Assembly (NCBI RefSeq): GCF_020169335.1
Contig: NZ_JAIEZN010000001.1
Coordinates: 823,426-887,425, forward strand
Reading direction: 5' to 3'
Length of the DNA stretch: 64,000 nt
Origin: Devosia aquimaris
GTDB lineage: Bacteria > Pseudomonadota > Alphaproteobacteria > Rhizobiales > Devosiaceae
The translations under genes and the position numbers were made by a program. Positions 43,732-52,037 of the stretch are shown one piece after another (the stretch's first letter is position 1; each line of letters begins with the position of its first letter). The notes under the pieces were generated by a model. It did not search any database, had not been told where the DNA came from, and saw nothing but the letters and a program-made list of their open reading frames with translations.

Positions 43732-43753
43732 CTTGTCCGCCTCTGGCTGGAAC

Positions 43754-43783
43754 AAAAAAAGCCCCGGGTTTCCGGGGCTTTTT
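43754..43783. terminator. Bidirectional Rho-independent terminator between nusB and bamE
   Basis: A run of A (43754-43760) and GCCCCGG pairs with CCGGGGC (43772-43778) and TTTTT (43779-43783) around GTTT. Both strands have a T-tract, so it can end nusB (+) and the convergent bamE (-). Confidence 0.92.
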
Positions 43784-43803
43784 GCATTTCAGTCCGCTGC
43801 GTC

Positions 43804-44253
43804 CTAGAACGACTGCAGGATCTGGTCGATGAACGTGCGGTCCTCGCCGAAAGACTGGGTGCGGCGGGTCTCGATCGCCACGGACTTGCCGTCCTTGAGC
43901 GTATAGACGGCCTTGTCGACCACCTTCTTGTTCTTGTCGAAATAGACCGCAAGCACGGTGCGCGAATCGATCATCGTCATGCCAAACGCCGTCTGGCGCA
44001 CCTTCGTCTGAATGTAATACCAGGCGGTCTGATCACCAAAGGCATTGGTCGACTGCGGCGAACCGAGCACAAGCTGAACCAACTGCTGGCTCTGGCCTGG
44101 CCGGATCTGCGCCTGGGCACTGTCGGAAATCTCATAACCCTGCGTACGCGCAGTCACCAGCGCCGTGCTGCTGGTGCAGGCCGCGAGGCCCAGCGTCATC
44201 AGGGCAAGGGCGGCGAGGGGCGCGATGGAACCGGAAACGGTGCGCAGGTGCAT
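43804..44253 (-). CDS. bamE: Outer-membrane assembly lipoprotein, BamE/SmpA/OmlA family
   Basis: A 149-residue lipoprotein. The signal peptide ends with the lipobox LGLAAC near residue 26. The mature part has the BamE-like QIRPGQSQQLVQLVLGSPQS (cf. the GxxxxxVxxxLGxP pattern), WYYIQTKVRQ and the strand DSRTVLAVYFDKNKKV. It should help the Bam complex insert outer-membrane proteins such as the porin in this window. It is divergent from the cytochrome c chaperone gene, a Rhizobiales arrangement. Confidence 0.88.
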   Translation of the reverse strand: MHLRTVSGSIAPLAALALMTLGLAACTSSTALVTARTQGYEISDSAQAQIRPGQSQQLVQLVLGSPQSTNAFGDQTAWYYIQTKVRQTAFGMTMIDSRTVLAVYFDKNKKVVDKAVYTLKDGKSVAIETRRTQSFGEDRTFIDQILQSF

Positions 44254-44420
44254 GAATTTGACTTTCCCGATGGCTCTCGACTATAGGCACGGCTATATGG
44301 CGGCGACGCTTCAACCGCCGGAATGTGTAGCTGCCAAGGTGTCCCTCTGGCAAGCTGGCATTGATCCGGTTGGCGCTTTTGCCCCGGTGTTAGGCCAATC
44401 ACGAAGCGGAACGCAATCCC

Positions 44421-44948
44421 ATGATCCTGAGCCTGTTCCGCAAGAAATCCGATCCCGCGCCTGTGTACGCGATCTATAATGCCATTGTGGCGCAATCCCG
44501 GCAGCCGCGGTTCTACGCTGACTGGCAGGTGCCCGACACGGTGACCGGACGCTTTGACATGATCAGCCTCCACATGGCCCTGCTGTTCCGCCGCCTGCGC
44601 GCCGATTCCGGCCCTGGCAAGGACTTCAGCCAGGCGGTTTTCGATCTGTTTTTCAAGGATATGGATCGTTCGCTGCGGGAAATGGGCGTCGGCGATCTGG
44701 GGGTTCCCAAGAAGATCCAGAAGATGGGCAATCTGTTCTTCGGCCTTCTTGCAGCCATCAATGCCGCCATGGATGCACAGGACCCGCTGGCGCTTGAAGG
44801 TGTGCTGTCGCGCAATGTCTATGACGACGCGAGCGGTGACCATGTGCGGGCGCTGGCGGACTATATGATTGCGCAGGACCGCGCTCTGGCCGGACAGCCG
44901 GCCGAGGCCATCATTGCTGGAACACTGCATTTCGAGGAAGCCGCATGA
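44421..44948 (+). CDS. Ubiquinol-cytochrome c chaperone family protein
   Basis: A 175-residue protein of the CBP3-type family that assists cytochrome bc1 assembly. Segments such as YNAIVAQSRQPRFYADWQVPD, ISLHMALLFRRLR and DMDRSLREMGVGDLGVPKKI are typical. It is soluble and cytoplasmic by sequence. It overlaps the DUF177 gene by ATGA, starting the unit that leads into plsX and fabH. Confidence 0.92.
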   Translation: MILSLFRKKSDPAPVYAIYNAIVAQSRQPRFYADWQVPDTVTGRFDMISLHMALLFRRLRADSGPGKDFSQAVFDLFFKDMDRSLREMGVGDLGVPKKIQKMGNLFFGLLAAINAAMDAQDPLALEGVLSRNVYDDASGDHVRALADYMIAQDRALAGQPAEAIIAGTLHFEEAA

Positions 44949-45490
44949 GCGCAAACGAACCCCTGTTCGACGCCATCGTCCGCATCGACCGTCTACCGTC
45001 CGCAGGCCGGAGCCTGTCAGTCGATCTCGATTCTGACACGCTCTCGACCCTGGCGCGCGAACTCAAGCTCACGGCCATCGAGCGCTTCAAGGCAGAGCTG
45101 ACCGTCGTGCCATTCCGTGGCGGCATTCGCGCTCAGGGGCGCCTGGATGCCCGGATCGAACAACCCTCAGTGGTATCATTCGAGCCGGTTTTCCAGGATA
45201 TCGACGAGCCGGTTGACCGCATTTTCCTGCCGGAGCCAACCGGCCATGCGCCTACGCCGGGCTCTGAGGTCTTCGTGGATCTGGAAGACGACGATTTCCC
45301 CGACCATATCGATGGCCCCGAGGTCGATCTCAGTGCGCTGCTGATCGAGACACTGTCCCTGGCACTCGATCCCTATCCCCGCCGGCCGGGCGAGAGCCTG
45401 GAAACGTTGGGCATTGATCTCGGCCCCGCCGAGTCCGGTCCCTTCGCCGCGCTCAACAAACTCAAGAAGAACAGCGACTCTGACCCCTAG
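44945..45490 (+). CDS. DUF177 (YceD) family protein
   Basis: A 181-residue acidic protein. The DUF177 pattern is seen in the basic-then-acidic layout, with DDFPDHIDGPEVDLSALLIETL followed by LALDPYPRRPG. YceD family members are usually linked to ribosomal L32 (rpmF) and are implicated in 23S rRNA accumulation; here rpmF does not follow, as is common in Rhizobiales. ATG 44945 overlaps the chaperone stop. Confidence 0.9.
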   Translation: MSANEPLFDAIVRIDRLPSAGRSLSVDLDSDTLSTLARELKLTAIERFKAELTVVPFRGGIRAQGRLDARIEQPSVVSFEPVFQDIDEPVDRIFLPEPTGHAPTPGSEVFVDLEDDDFPDHIDGPEVDLSALLIETLSLALDPYPRRPGESLETLGIDLGPAESGPFAALNKLKKNSDSDP

Positions 45491-45568
45491 TTTGGGGTGC
45501 AGGGCTTGCACCGACTCGCCGATGAGATATGTTCGCATGCCTGCCGAGCAGGCCGAAAACGGGCGGAA

Positions 45569-46639
45569 ATGACCGATACAATAACACTTTCAGTGGATGC
45601 CATGGGCGGCGACAATGCGCCGCGCGCTGTCATCCATGGCGCCTACTTGCAGCTCAAGGAGCGCAAGAACACACGGTTCATCTTCCACGGGCGCCAGGAC
45701 GCCATCGCGCCCCTGCTCGAGGAATTCCCGGCCCTCAAGGCTGCCTCCAGCGTGCGCCACTGTGACGTGGTCATCGCGATGGACGAAAAGCCCAGCCAGG
45801 CCCTGCGCAAGGGACGTGGAACCTCCTCGATGTGGATGGCGATCCAGGCCGTCAAGGACGGCGAGGCGGACGTGGCCGTTTCCGGCGGCAATACCGGCGC
45901 GCTGATGGCCATGGCCACCTTCTGCCTGCGTCCGATGGAAGGCATTTCCCGTCCGGGCATTGCCGCGCTCTGGCCGACCCTGCGTTCGGACATCGTCGTG
46001 CTGGACATGGGCGCGACCATTGGCGCCGACGCCCAGCAGCTCGTCGACTACGCTATTCTCGGTTCCGCGCTGGCGCGTTGCCTGTTCGATGACCAGTCGC
46101 CGTCCGTTGGCCTGCTCAATGTGGGCACCGAAGAGGTCAAGGGCCTGGAATCGATCAAGGAAGCGGGGCGCATCCTGACCGAGGCCAGCGGCTCGGGCTT
46201 TACCTATCATGGCTTTGTCGAAGGCGACGACATTGGCAAGGGCACCGTCGATGTAGTGGTGACCGAGGGCTTTGTCGGCAATATTGCACTCAAGACCGCC
46301 GAAGGCACCGCGCGCCAGGTCGGCTCCTATTTGCGGAGCGCGCTCAAGTCGAGCCTGATGAGCCGCATCGGTGCGCTCTTTGCAACCTCGGCCCTCAATG
46401 CCCTGCGCCGCCGCATGGATCCGCGCACGGTCAATGGCGGCGTGTTCATGGGGCTCAACGGCATCGTCATCAAATCGCATGGCGGCACCGATGAAGTGGG
46501 CTACAAGAGCGCGCTGAGCCTGGCCTATGAAATGGCGCGCAGCCGCCTGATCGACAAGATCGGCGAAACCATGAAGCGCTTTCCCATCAAGGCGGTACCA
46601 GCCGCCCCTGACTCAGAACCCGAGGCGAAACCGGCGTGA
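45569..46639 (+). CDS. plsX: Phosphate acyltransferase PlsX
   Basis: A 356-residue enzyme that makes acyl-phosphate from acyl-ACP for phospholipid synthesis. [14 protein letters not shown] at the start, [14 protein letters not shown] near 95, and [16 protein letters not shown] near 230 are diagnostic. ATG 45569 is chosen because the family begins here; the open frame extends upstream to 45497. It overlaps fabH by GTGA. Confidence 0.96.
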   Translation: MTDTITLSVDAMGGDNAPRAVIHGAYLQLKERKNTRFIFHGRQDAIAPLLEEFPALKAASSVRHCDVVIAMDEKPSQALRKGRGTSSMWMAIQAVKDGEADVAVSGGNTGALMAMATFCLRPMEGISRPGIAALWPTLRSDIVVLDMGATIGADAQQLVDYAILGSALARCLFDDQSPSVGLLNVGTEEVKGLESIKEAGRILTEASGSGFTYHGFVEGDDIGKGTVDVVVTEGFVGNIALKTAEGTARQVGSYLRSALKSSLMSRIGALFATSALNALRRRMDPRTVNGGVFMGLNGIVIKSHGGTDEVGYKSALSLAYEMARSRLIDKIGETMKRFPIKAVPAAPDSEPEAKPA

Positions 46640-47613
46640 CCAAGACGCGTACCATTATCCGCGGTGTCGGCGGCTACCTGCCTGAACGGGTGCTTACCAA
46701 CGCTGAACTGGCCACCATGGTCGATACTTCCGATGAGTGGATCCAGCAAAGGGTCGGCATCAAGGAGCGCCATATTGCGGCCGAGGGTCAGTTCACCTCT
46801 GATCTGGCCGTCGAGGCCGCCAAACGCGCCATGACGGCCGCCGGCGTGACCCCCGACGACATCGACCTGATCGTGGTCGCCACGACCACGCCGGACTACA
46901 CCTTTCCCGCTGCCGCGACGCTGGTGCAGATGAAGCTGGGCATGCACCACGGCATGGCCTTTGACCTGCAGGCGGTATGCTCGGGCTTCGTCTATGCCGT
47001 TGCCACCGCTGACAGCTATATCAAGAACGGTCTTGCCACCCGCGCGCTTGTCATTGGGGCGGAAACATTCTCGCGCCTGCTCGACTGGAACGACCGCACC
47101 ACCTGCGTTCTGTTTGGCGACGGCGCCGGCGCCGTCGTGCTCGAAAAGATCGAACTCGATGACGACGCCCCCGAACAGGGCATTCTCGCTTCGGCGCTGC
47201 GCTCCGATGGCCACCATTGGGAAAAGCTCTATGTCGATGGCGGTCCATCGACCACCGGCACCACTGGCCATGTGCACATGCAGGGTCCCGAAGTGTTCCG
47301 CCATGCCGTCGGCAAGATCACCGACGTGGTCTATGCCGCGCTGGAGGAGGCGGGCTACACCGTCGAGGACCTGGACTGGTTCGTGCCGCACCAGGCCAAC
47401 AAGCGCATCATCGAGGGGGCAGGGGCCAAGCTTGGCCTGCCGCCCGAGAAGGTGATCATGACCGTGGATATCCACGCCAACACCTCCGCCGCCTCCGTGC
47501 CCCTGGCCCTGAGCGCTGCCGTGGCCGACGGGCGCATCAAAAAGGGCGACCTCGTCATGCTCGAGGCGATGGGCGGCGGCTTCACCTGGGGCGCCTCACT
47601 TATTCGCTGGTAA
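46636..47613 (+). CDS. fabH: Beta-ketoacyl-ACP synthase III
   Basis: A 325-residue enzyme that starts fatty acid synthesis by condensing acetyl-CoA with malonyl-ACP. The catalytic Cys is in [11 protein letters not shown] near residue 115, the His in [11 protein letters not shown] and the Asn in [25 protein letters not shown] and [11 protein letters not shown] are further signatures. The start is GTG 46636 overlapping the plsX stop. Confidence 0.97.
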   Translation: MTKTRTIIRGVGGYLPERVLTNAELATMVDTSDEWIQQRVGIKERHIAAEGQFTSDLAVEAAKRAMTAAGVTPDDIDLIVVATTTPDYTFPAAATLVQMKLGMHHGMAFDLQAVCSGFVYAVATADSYIKNGLATRALVIGAETFSRLLDWNDRTTCVLFGDGAGAVVLEKIELDDDAPEQGILASALRSDGHHWEKLYVDGGPSTTGTTGHVHMQGPEVFRHAVGKITDVVYAALEEAGYTVEDLDWFVPHQANKRIIEGAGAKLGLPPEKVIMTVDIHANTSAASVPLALSAAVADGRIKKGDLVMLEAMGGGFTWGASLIRW

Positions 47614-47853
47614 GCTCTCGTAGGTGTGATTGACCTGAGCCGTTTCAAGGCGTTAGTGTCTTCCTTGGGTGGAGGATGCGGTGTTGGATCGGCCTCACAA
47701 ATAGACATATGCGGGTCGAACTACGCCGACTGAACGGACATAATCCTGCGGTTTGATACCTGGCCGCCCAGGCTTGATCAGGGTCATGGCGACATGGCGC
47801 GATCGGGGTATCGGATACCGGGAAACAACCATTCGGGCGATACGGGGTTTTGA

Positions 47854-48165
47854 ATGACGCAGAAAACGGTAACACGCGCTGATCTCGCAGAAGCTGTCTA
47901 TGGCTCGGTCGGCCTGTCTCGAACAGAGTCGGCCGAACTGGTTGAACGTGTGCTCGAACTGATCGGCGACGCGCTGATTTCGGGCTCGAACGTCAAACTT
48001 TCCTCGTTTGGTTCCTTCCAGGTCCGCTCCAAGAACGAGCGCATCGGTCGCAACCCCAAGACGGGTGAGGAAGTGCCCATCCTGCCCCGGCAGGTTCTTG
48101 TGTTCAAACCGTCCAACGTGTTGAAGTCCAAGATCAACAAATCTATGGTTGGTGCTGGGAAATAA
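47854..48165 (+). CDS. ihfA: Integration host factor subunit alpha
   Basis: A 103-residue DNA-bending protein of the HU/IHF family. The DNA-binding arm [12 protein letters not shown] and the segment [12 protein letters not shown] are diagnostic; the IHF-alpha type is supported by its position after fabH and before the MerR gene. The 240-bp gap before it (47614-47853) contains no supported gene. Confidence 0.94.
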   Translation: MTQKTVTRADLAEAVYGSVGLSRTESAELVERVLELIGDALISGSNVKLSSFGSFQVRSKNERIGRNPKTGEEVPILPRQVLVFKPSNVLKSKINKSMVGAGK

Positions 48166-48189
48166 GCCATCCAGCGAGTCTCAGCCTTC

Positions 48190-48645
48190 GTGGACAAGTC
48201 GCCAGACGCCTTCCGGACAATCTCTGAAGCGGCCGAAGAGCTGGACCTGCCACAGCATGTCCTGCGCTTCTGGGAGACCCGATTCAACACCATCAAGCCG
48301 CTCAAGCGCGGCGGCGGGCGGCGCTATTACCGTCCTGACGATTTGCTGCTGCTGCGCGGTATCCGCCATCTGCTCTATGACCAGGGTTTTACCATCAAGG
48401 GTGTGCAGCGCATCCTCAAGGATCAGGGCAGCCGCTATGTGATCGCGGTGGGCGAGGGCAAGCCGCTCGAAGACATCCTGCCGCTGATCGAACAGGCCGA
48501 GGCTGCCGGTGATGAAGCCGAGCTCGAAGAGGCCGTAATGCTCAGCAGCCCCGCGCTGGACCGGGAGTCGCGCGACAAGCTGTCAGACGTCTTGCGCGAA
48601 CTGCTTGAGTGCAAGCGCATCCTGGAGCGGGCCCGCGAGGCCTGA
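48190..48645 (+). CDS. MerR family transcriptional regulator
   Basis: A 151-residue regulator with an N-terminal helix-turn-helix: [19 protein letters not shown], then [20 protein letters not shown] and the second helix pair of the MerR DNA-binding unit. The C-terminal half is a coiled helix without metal-binding cysteines. The start is GTG 48190, with the family's usual beginning [12 protein letters not shown]. It follows ihfA by 24 nt, a conserved alphaproteobacterial pair; the ligand and targets are unknown. Confidence 0.9.
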   Translation: MDKSPDAFRTISEAAEELDLPQHVLRFWETRFNTIKPLKRGGGRRYYRPDDLLLLRGIRHLLYDQGFTIKGVQRILKDQGSRYVIAVGEGKPLEDILPLIEQAEAAGDEAELEEAVMLSSPALDRESRDKLSDVLRELLECKRILERAREA

Positions 48646-48687
48646 TTGCCTGTCGCCGCCCTGCAACGAATGGTGGGTGCGGCATTT

Positions 48688-48710
48688 GGAATGATCATTC
48701 CGTATTGACT
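48688..48710 (+). promoter_or_regulatory. IolR-type operator and -35 element upstream of iolG
   Basis: The perfect 14-bp palindrome GGAATGATCATTCC spans 48688-48701 and fits the GGAA-N6-TTCC motif reported for the RpiR-type IolR of Sinorhizobium. TTGACT (48705-48710) lies three bases after it as a likely -35. A weak -10 (TGTCAA) would be 17 nt downstream. The iolC promoter has the same geometry. Confidence 0.82.
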
Positions 48711-48870
48711 TCGGAACAGAACCATCGTGTCAATTGCCCGGGCCGAGACCGGGCGCAAGCCGTGGTTTCGACGCTATCTCGCCGCGCGGCCAGTTCGATG
48801 CTGTTGCCCGCTGCGGCCTGGCCTGAGTGAACTGACCCGCGCTGTTCGCGCGCATACCGGAGACTACCAA

Positions 48871-49908
48871 ATGACCGTTCGTTTCGGCCTGCTCGGCGCT
48901 GGCCGCATTGGCAAGGTGCATGCCAAGGCCGTGTCGTCCAATCCCAAGGCCAAGCTCGTGGCTGTGGCCGACGCCTTCGAAAAGGCGGCCACCGATCTCG
49001 CCACCCAGTATGGCTGCGAAGTGCGCTCCATCGCCGACATCCTGGCGGCCAAGGACATTGATGCGGTGGTGATCTGCACCCCCACCGATACCCATGCCGA
49101 CCTGATCGAGCAGTTCAGCAAGGCCGGCAAGGCCATCTTCTGCGAGAAGCCGATCGACCTCAGTGTCGAGCGCGTCAAGGCCTGCCTCAAGGTCGTCGAT
49201 GCCGAGGGCGGCACGCTGATGGTCGGCTTCAACCGCCGCTTCGACCCCCATTTCATGGCCGTGCGCGATGTGATCGCCAAGGGCGAGATCGGCGACGTCG
49301 AGATGGTCACCATCATCTCCCGCGACCCCGGCGCGCCGCCGGTGGACTATATCAAGCGCTCGGGCGGCATCCTGCGCGACATGACCATCCATGACTTCGA
49401 CATGGCCCGCTTCCTGCTCGGTGAGGAGATCGAGACCGTCTCGGCCCAGGCCTCCGTGCTGGTCGACAAGGCCATCGGCGAAGCCGGCGACCACGACAGC
49501 GTGTCGGTGATGCTGGCGACGGCCTCGGGCAAGCATGCCACCATCTCCAACTCGCGCCGCGCCACCTATGGCTATGACCAGCGCATCGAGGTGCACGGCT
49601 CCAAGGGCGCCGTTGCTGCCGAGAACCAGCGCCCGGTCTCCATCGAAGTCGCCAATGCCAAGGGCTACACCCGTCCGCCGCTGCATGACTTCTTCATGAC
49701 CCGCTACACCGAGGCTTACGCCCTCGAGATCACCGCCTTTATCGACGCGGTGGAATCGAAGTCTCCGGCTTCGCCCAGCGGCATCGACGGCCTGATCGCC
49801 CTGGCACTGGCCGATGCGGCGCTGAAGTCGATCCAGGAAGGCCGCGCCGTCAAGGTGAGCGAGATCACCGGCGTCATGGCCGACAAGAGCGTGTTCCAGG
49901 GCCGCTGA
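48871..49908 (+). CDS. iolG: Inositol 2-dehydrogenase
   Basis: A 345-residue NAD-dependent dehydrogenase that oxidises myo-inositol to 2-keto-myo-inositol. The Rossmann motif GLLGAGRIGKVHAKA is at the N-terminus, the Gfo/Idh Lys in FCEKPIDL near residue 93, and the catalytic His region in DMTIHDFDMARFLLG. ATG 48871 follows GGAG at 48859-48862; the open frame extends upstream to 48727. It is convergent with iolB and regulated by the palindrome above. Confidence 0.95.
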   Translation: MTVRFGLLGAGRIGKVHAKAVSSNPKAKLVAVADAFEKAATDLATQYGCEVRSIADILAAKDIDAVVICTPTDTHADLIEQFSKAGKAIFCEKPIDLSVERVKACLKVVDAEGGTLMVGFNRRFDPHFMAVRDVIAKGEIGDVEMVTIISRDPGAPPVDYIKRSGGILRDMTIHDFDMARFLLGEEIETVSAQASVLVDKAIGEAGDHDSVSVMLATASGKHATISNSRRATYGYDQRIEVHGSKGAVAAENQRPVSIEVANAKGYTRPPLHDFFMTRYTEAYALEITAFIDAVESKSPASPSGIDGLIALALADAALKSIQEGRAVKVSEITGVMADKSVFQGR

Positions 49909-49935
49909 GGCCCTGCCTCTGACGCCGGAAACACG

Positions 49936-49961
49936 AAGGCCGCCCGGTGGGCGGCCTTTTC
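49936..49961. terminator. Terminator between iolG and iolB
   Basis: AAGGCCGCCC (49936-49945) pairs with GGGCGGCCTT (49949-49958) around GGT, followed by TTC. It lies between the convergent iolG and iolB; the plus-strand T-tract favours iolG, and AA on the left gives a short one for iolB. Confidence 0.85.
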
Positions 49962-49968
49962 ATTTGGA

Positions 49969-50772
49969 CTATTTCAGCAGCCACTCATGCTCTGGCGCAT
50001 TGTGGAACTTCCACACCCGCTTGGGCCCGGCCATGACGTTGAGATAATAGAGGTCATAGCCCGCCGTGGTAGCCACCGGGTGATAGCCCTTGGGCACCAG
50101 CGTCACATCGCCGTCCTCGATCACCAGTGCTTCATCCAGGCTCCGGTCATCGGTATAGACGCGCTGCATGGCAAAGCCCTGCGGCGGGTTGAGCCGGTGG
50201 AAATAGGTCTCTTCCAGCTGGCTTTCATGCGGCAGGTTATCCTGGTCGTGCTTGTGCGGCGGATAGGACGAGGTATTGCCCTGCGGGGTGATGACCTCGA
50301 CGACGAGCAGCGAATGGGCCGCGCCATCGTCCTCGGGCATGATGTTGTAGACATGGCGCACATTAGCGCCCTTGCCACGGGTGATGCGCGGGTGCCGGCC
50401 CGGTGGGATCACCTGCGCGGTGTAATTGCCGCCGCCGGGGGCGGCACAGACAGCCAGTTCGACCGCCGTGGTGGCATCGGCCACCCACTCGCTGCCCAGC
50501 GGCACATAGACGGCCCAGGGCGCGCCATCAAACGGCGACATGCGCTCGCCGATCACGCCCAGATCGACGCCGTCCACCGAGATGCGGGCCTTGCCGCTCA
50601 CCAGCACCAGGCACAGCTCATTGGCACCGGCCTGACCGCCAGCCACCTCGCCGTCGTTCAGTTTGTGCAGCGCGAAGCCGACATATTGCCAGCCGGCATT
50701 GGCCGGCGTGACATCATGCACCTGGCCCGTCGTTCCCTTCGGGCGGACGCGGAGGTTGGGGTTGGTCGCCAT
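49969..50772 (-). CDS. iolB: 5-deoxy-glucuronate isomerase
   Basis: A 267-residue cupin enzyme that isomerises 5-deoxy-glucuronate in the inositol pathway. Metal ligands appear in YPPHKHDQDN with ESQLEETYFHRLNP, and the C-terminal cupin strand has LVPKGYHPVATTAGYDLYYLN. The ATG at 50770-50772 is preceded by AAGGAGGA, which lies inside the small gene upstream; the frame extends further but the ribosome site decides. It overlaps that gene by 59 nt. Confidence 0.95.
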   Translation of the reverse strand: MATNPNLRVRPKGTTGQVHDVTPANAGWQYVGFALHKLNDGEVAGGQAGANELCLVLVSGKARISVDGVDLGVIGERMSPFDGAPWAVYVPLGSEWVADATTAVELAVCAAPGGGNYTAQVIPPGRHPRITRGKGANVRHVYNIMPEDDGAAHSLLVVEVITPQGNTSSYPPHKHDQDNLPHESQLEETYFHRLNPPQGFAMQRVYTDDRSLDEALVIEDGDVTLVPKGYHPVATTAGYDLYYLNVMAGPKRVWKFHNAPEHEWLLK

Positions 50773-50962
50773 TGGTGGGGTCCTCCTTGGGGAACGCGTA
50801 GAAGAAGTTGTAGAGCGCATAGAGCAGGGCGGCCCCGACCAGGAAGGCCCAGAACTGGTCCTTGGTCCAGAACAGCTCCCATGCCAGCCAGATCGTCAGG
50901 AACACCGCCACTGACAGGCGTCGCCACAGCGGACGAAACCAGCTTACCTCATTTGCCTTCAC
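50714..50962 (-). CDS. Small membrane protein overlapping iolB
   Basis: An 82-residue protein: a basic start (SWFRPLWRRL), two hydrophobic segments (about residues 16-33 and 38-56) and a Pro/Gly-rich polar tail. It is in a different frame from iolB and overlaps its first 59 nt. The start codon is GTG 50960-50962 with a weak ribosome site. Its place between iolE and iolB suggests co-expression, but no family is recognised. Its transmembrane pattern argues for a real gene. Confidence 0.6.
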   Translation of the reverse strand: MKANEVSWFRPLWRRLSVAVFLTIWLAWELFWTKDQFWAFLVGAALLYALYNFFYAFPKEDPTNGDQPQPPRPPEGNDGPGA

Positions 50963-51024
50963 GCCGCTCTGCCTTCACGTTTCGATTGCGTCTGGCTAGC
51001 TCTAGCACAGGGCAGGGGCAAAAC

Positions 51025-51942
51025 TCACCCCTTGGGGAAGCCCTGCGTCTCGACGGTGTAGCCGGCCGCGGTCATCACCCGCATCAGTTCCTTGTGGCCG
51101 ACCTGAGCCATCTTGAGCGGCGGGTTGGCCTTGGGATCCTGCTCCGCCTCGACGACGAACCAGCCCTCATAGCCATAGTCGGCGAACTTCTGCACGATGG
51201 CGCCGAAATCGAGCGAGCCATCGCCCGGCACGGTGAAGGCGCCCAGCGCCACGGCATCGAGGAACGACTGCTTGGTGCGGTCGAGCTTGTTGATGACATC
51301 CATGCGGACGTCCTTGACGTGCACATGGCTGATGCGGGCGTGGTGATTGTCGATAGCGCGCAGCACGTCGCCGCCAGCAAAGGCCAGGTGACCGGCATCG
51401 AGCAGCAGCGGAATGCCGGCGCCAGAGTGCTTCATGAAGGCATCGAGCTCGGGCTCGGTCTCGACCACGGCGGCCATGTGGTGGTGATAGGCCAGGGGCA
51501 TGCCCTGCTCGGCACACCATTCACCGAATTCGGTGACCTTGCGGGCATAGGCCTTCATCTCGTCATCGGAGAGCTTGGCCTTCTGCGCCAGCGGGATCTC
51601 GCGCTTGCCCTGGATGGAGCGGCCCACTTCGCCATAGACGATGCAGGGGGCGTCCACCGCCTTGAACAGCGCGATCATCGGGGCGATGCGGTCCTTGTTG
51701 GCTGCGAGATCTTCATCGACCAGCGTGCCAGAGAACCAGCCGCCGCACAGCGTCACGTCGGCAGCCCTCAGGATGGGCAGCATGACATCGGGATCGTCGG
51801 GGAAGCGGCGGCCCTTTTCCATGCCGGTGAAGCCTGCCGAACGCGACTGGCGCAGGCATTCTTCCAGCGAGACGTCGTCGCTCAGTTCCACCAGATCGTC
51901 GTTCCACCAGGCGATGGGCGACATGCCGAGTTTTGCTTTCAC
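51025..51942 (-). CDS. iolE: Inosose dehydratase
   Basis: A 305-residue TIM-barrel enzyme that dehydrates 2-keto-myo-inositol. MKAKLGMSPIAWWNDDLVEL and LAYHHHMAAVVETEPELDAF are characteristic, with the metal-binding residues in LLLDAGHLAFAGGD and ISHVHVKDVR. It is the third gene of the iolCDE run; a 95-nt gap separates it from iolD and holds an ATATTGACG element like those of the iolG and iolC promoters, but a poor -10. Confidence 0.95.
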   Translation of the reverse strand: MKAKLGMSPIAWWNDDLVELSDDVSLEECLRQSRSAGFTGMEKGRRFPDDPDVMLPILRAADVTLCGGWFSGTLVDEDLAANKDRIAPMIALFKAVDAPCIVYGEVGRSIQGKREIPLAQKAKLSDDEMKAYARKVTEFGEWCAEQGMPLAYHHHMAAVVETEPELDAFMKHSGAGIPLLLDAGHLAFAGGDVLRAIDNHHARISHVHVKDVRMDVINKLDRTKQSFLDAVALGAFTVPGDGSLDFGAIVQKFADYGYEGWFVVEAEQDPKANPPLKMAQVGHKELMRVMTAAGYTVETQGFPKG

Positions 51943-52037
51943 TTTATGCTCCGAATGCTAGCCCATGGGGCTTCGTCAATATGTCGTGTCACTCCAGCCA
52001 GGGACTGGAATGACACTGAATTTTGGAATGGCTGTGA

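Noticed and set aside
51943-52037. A third IolR operator upstream of iolE
   Set aside because: GGAATG half-words and ATATTGACG are present, but no GGAA-N6-TTCC palindrome and no acceptable -10.
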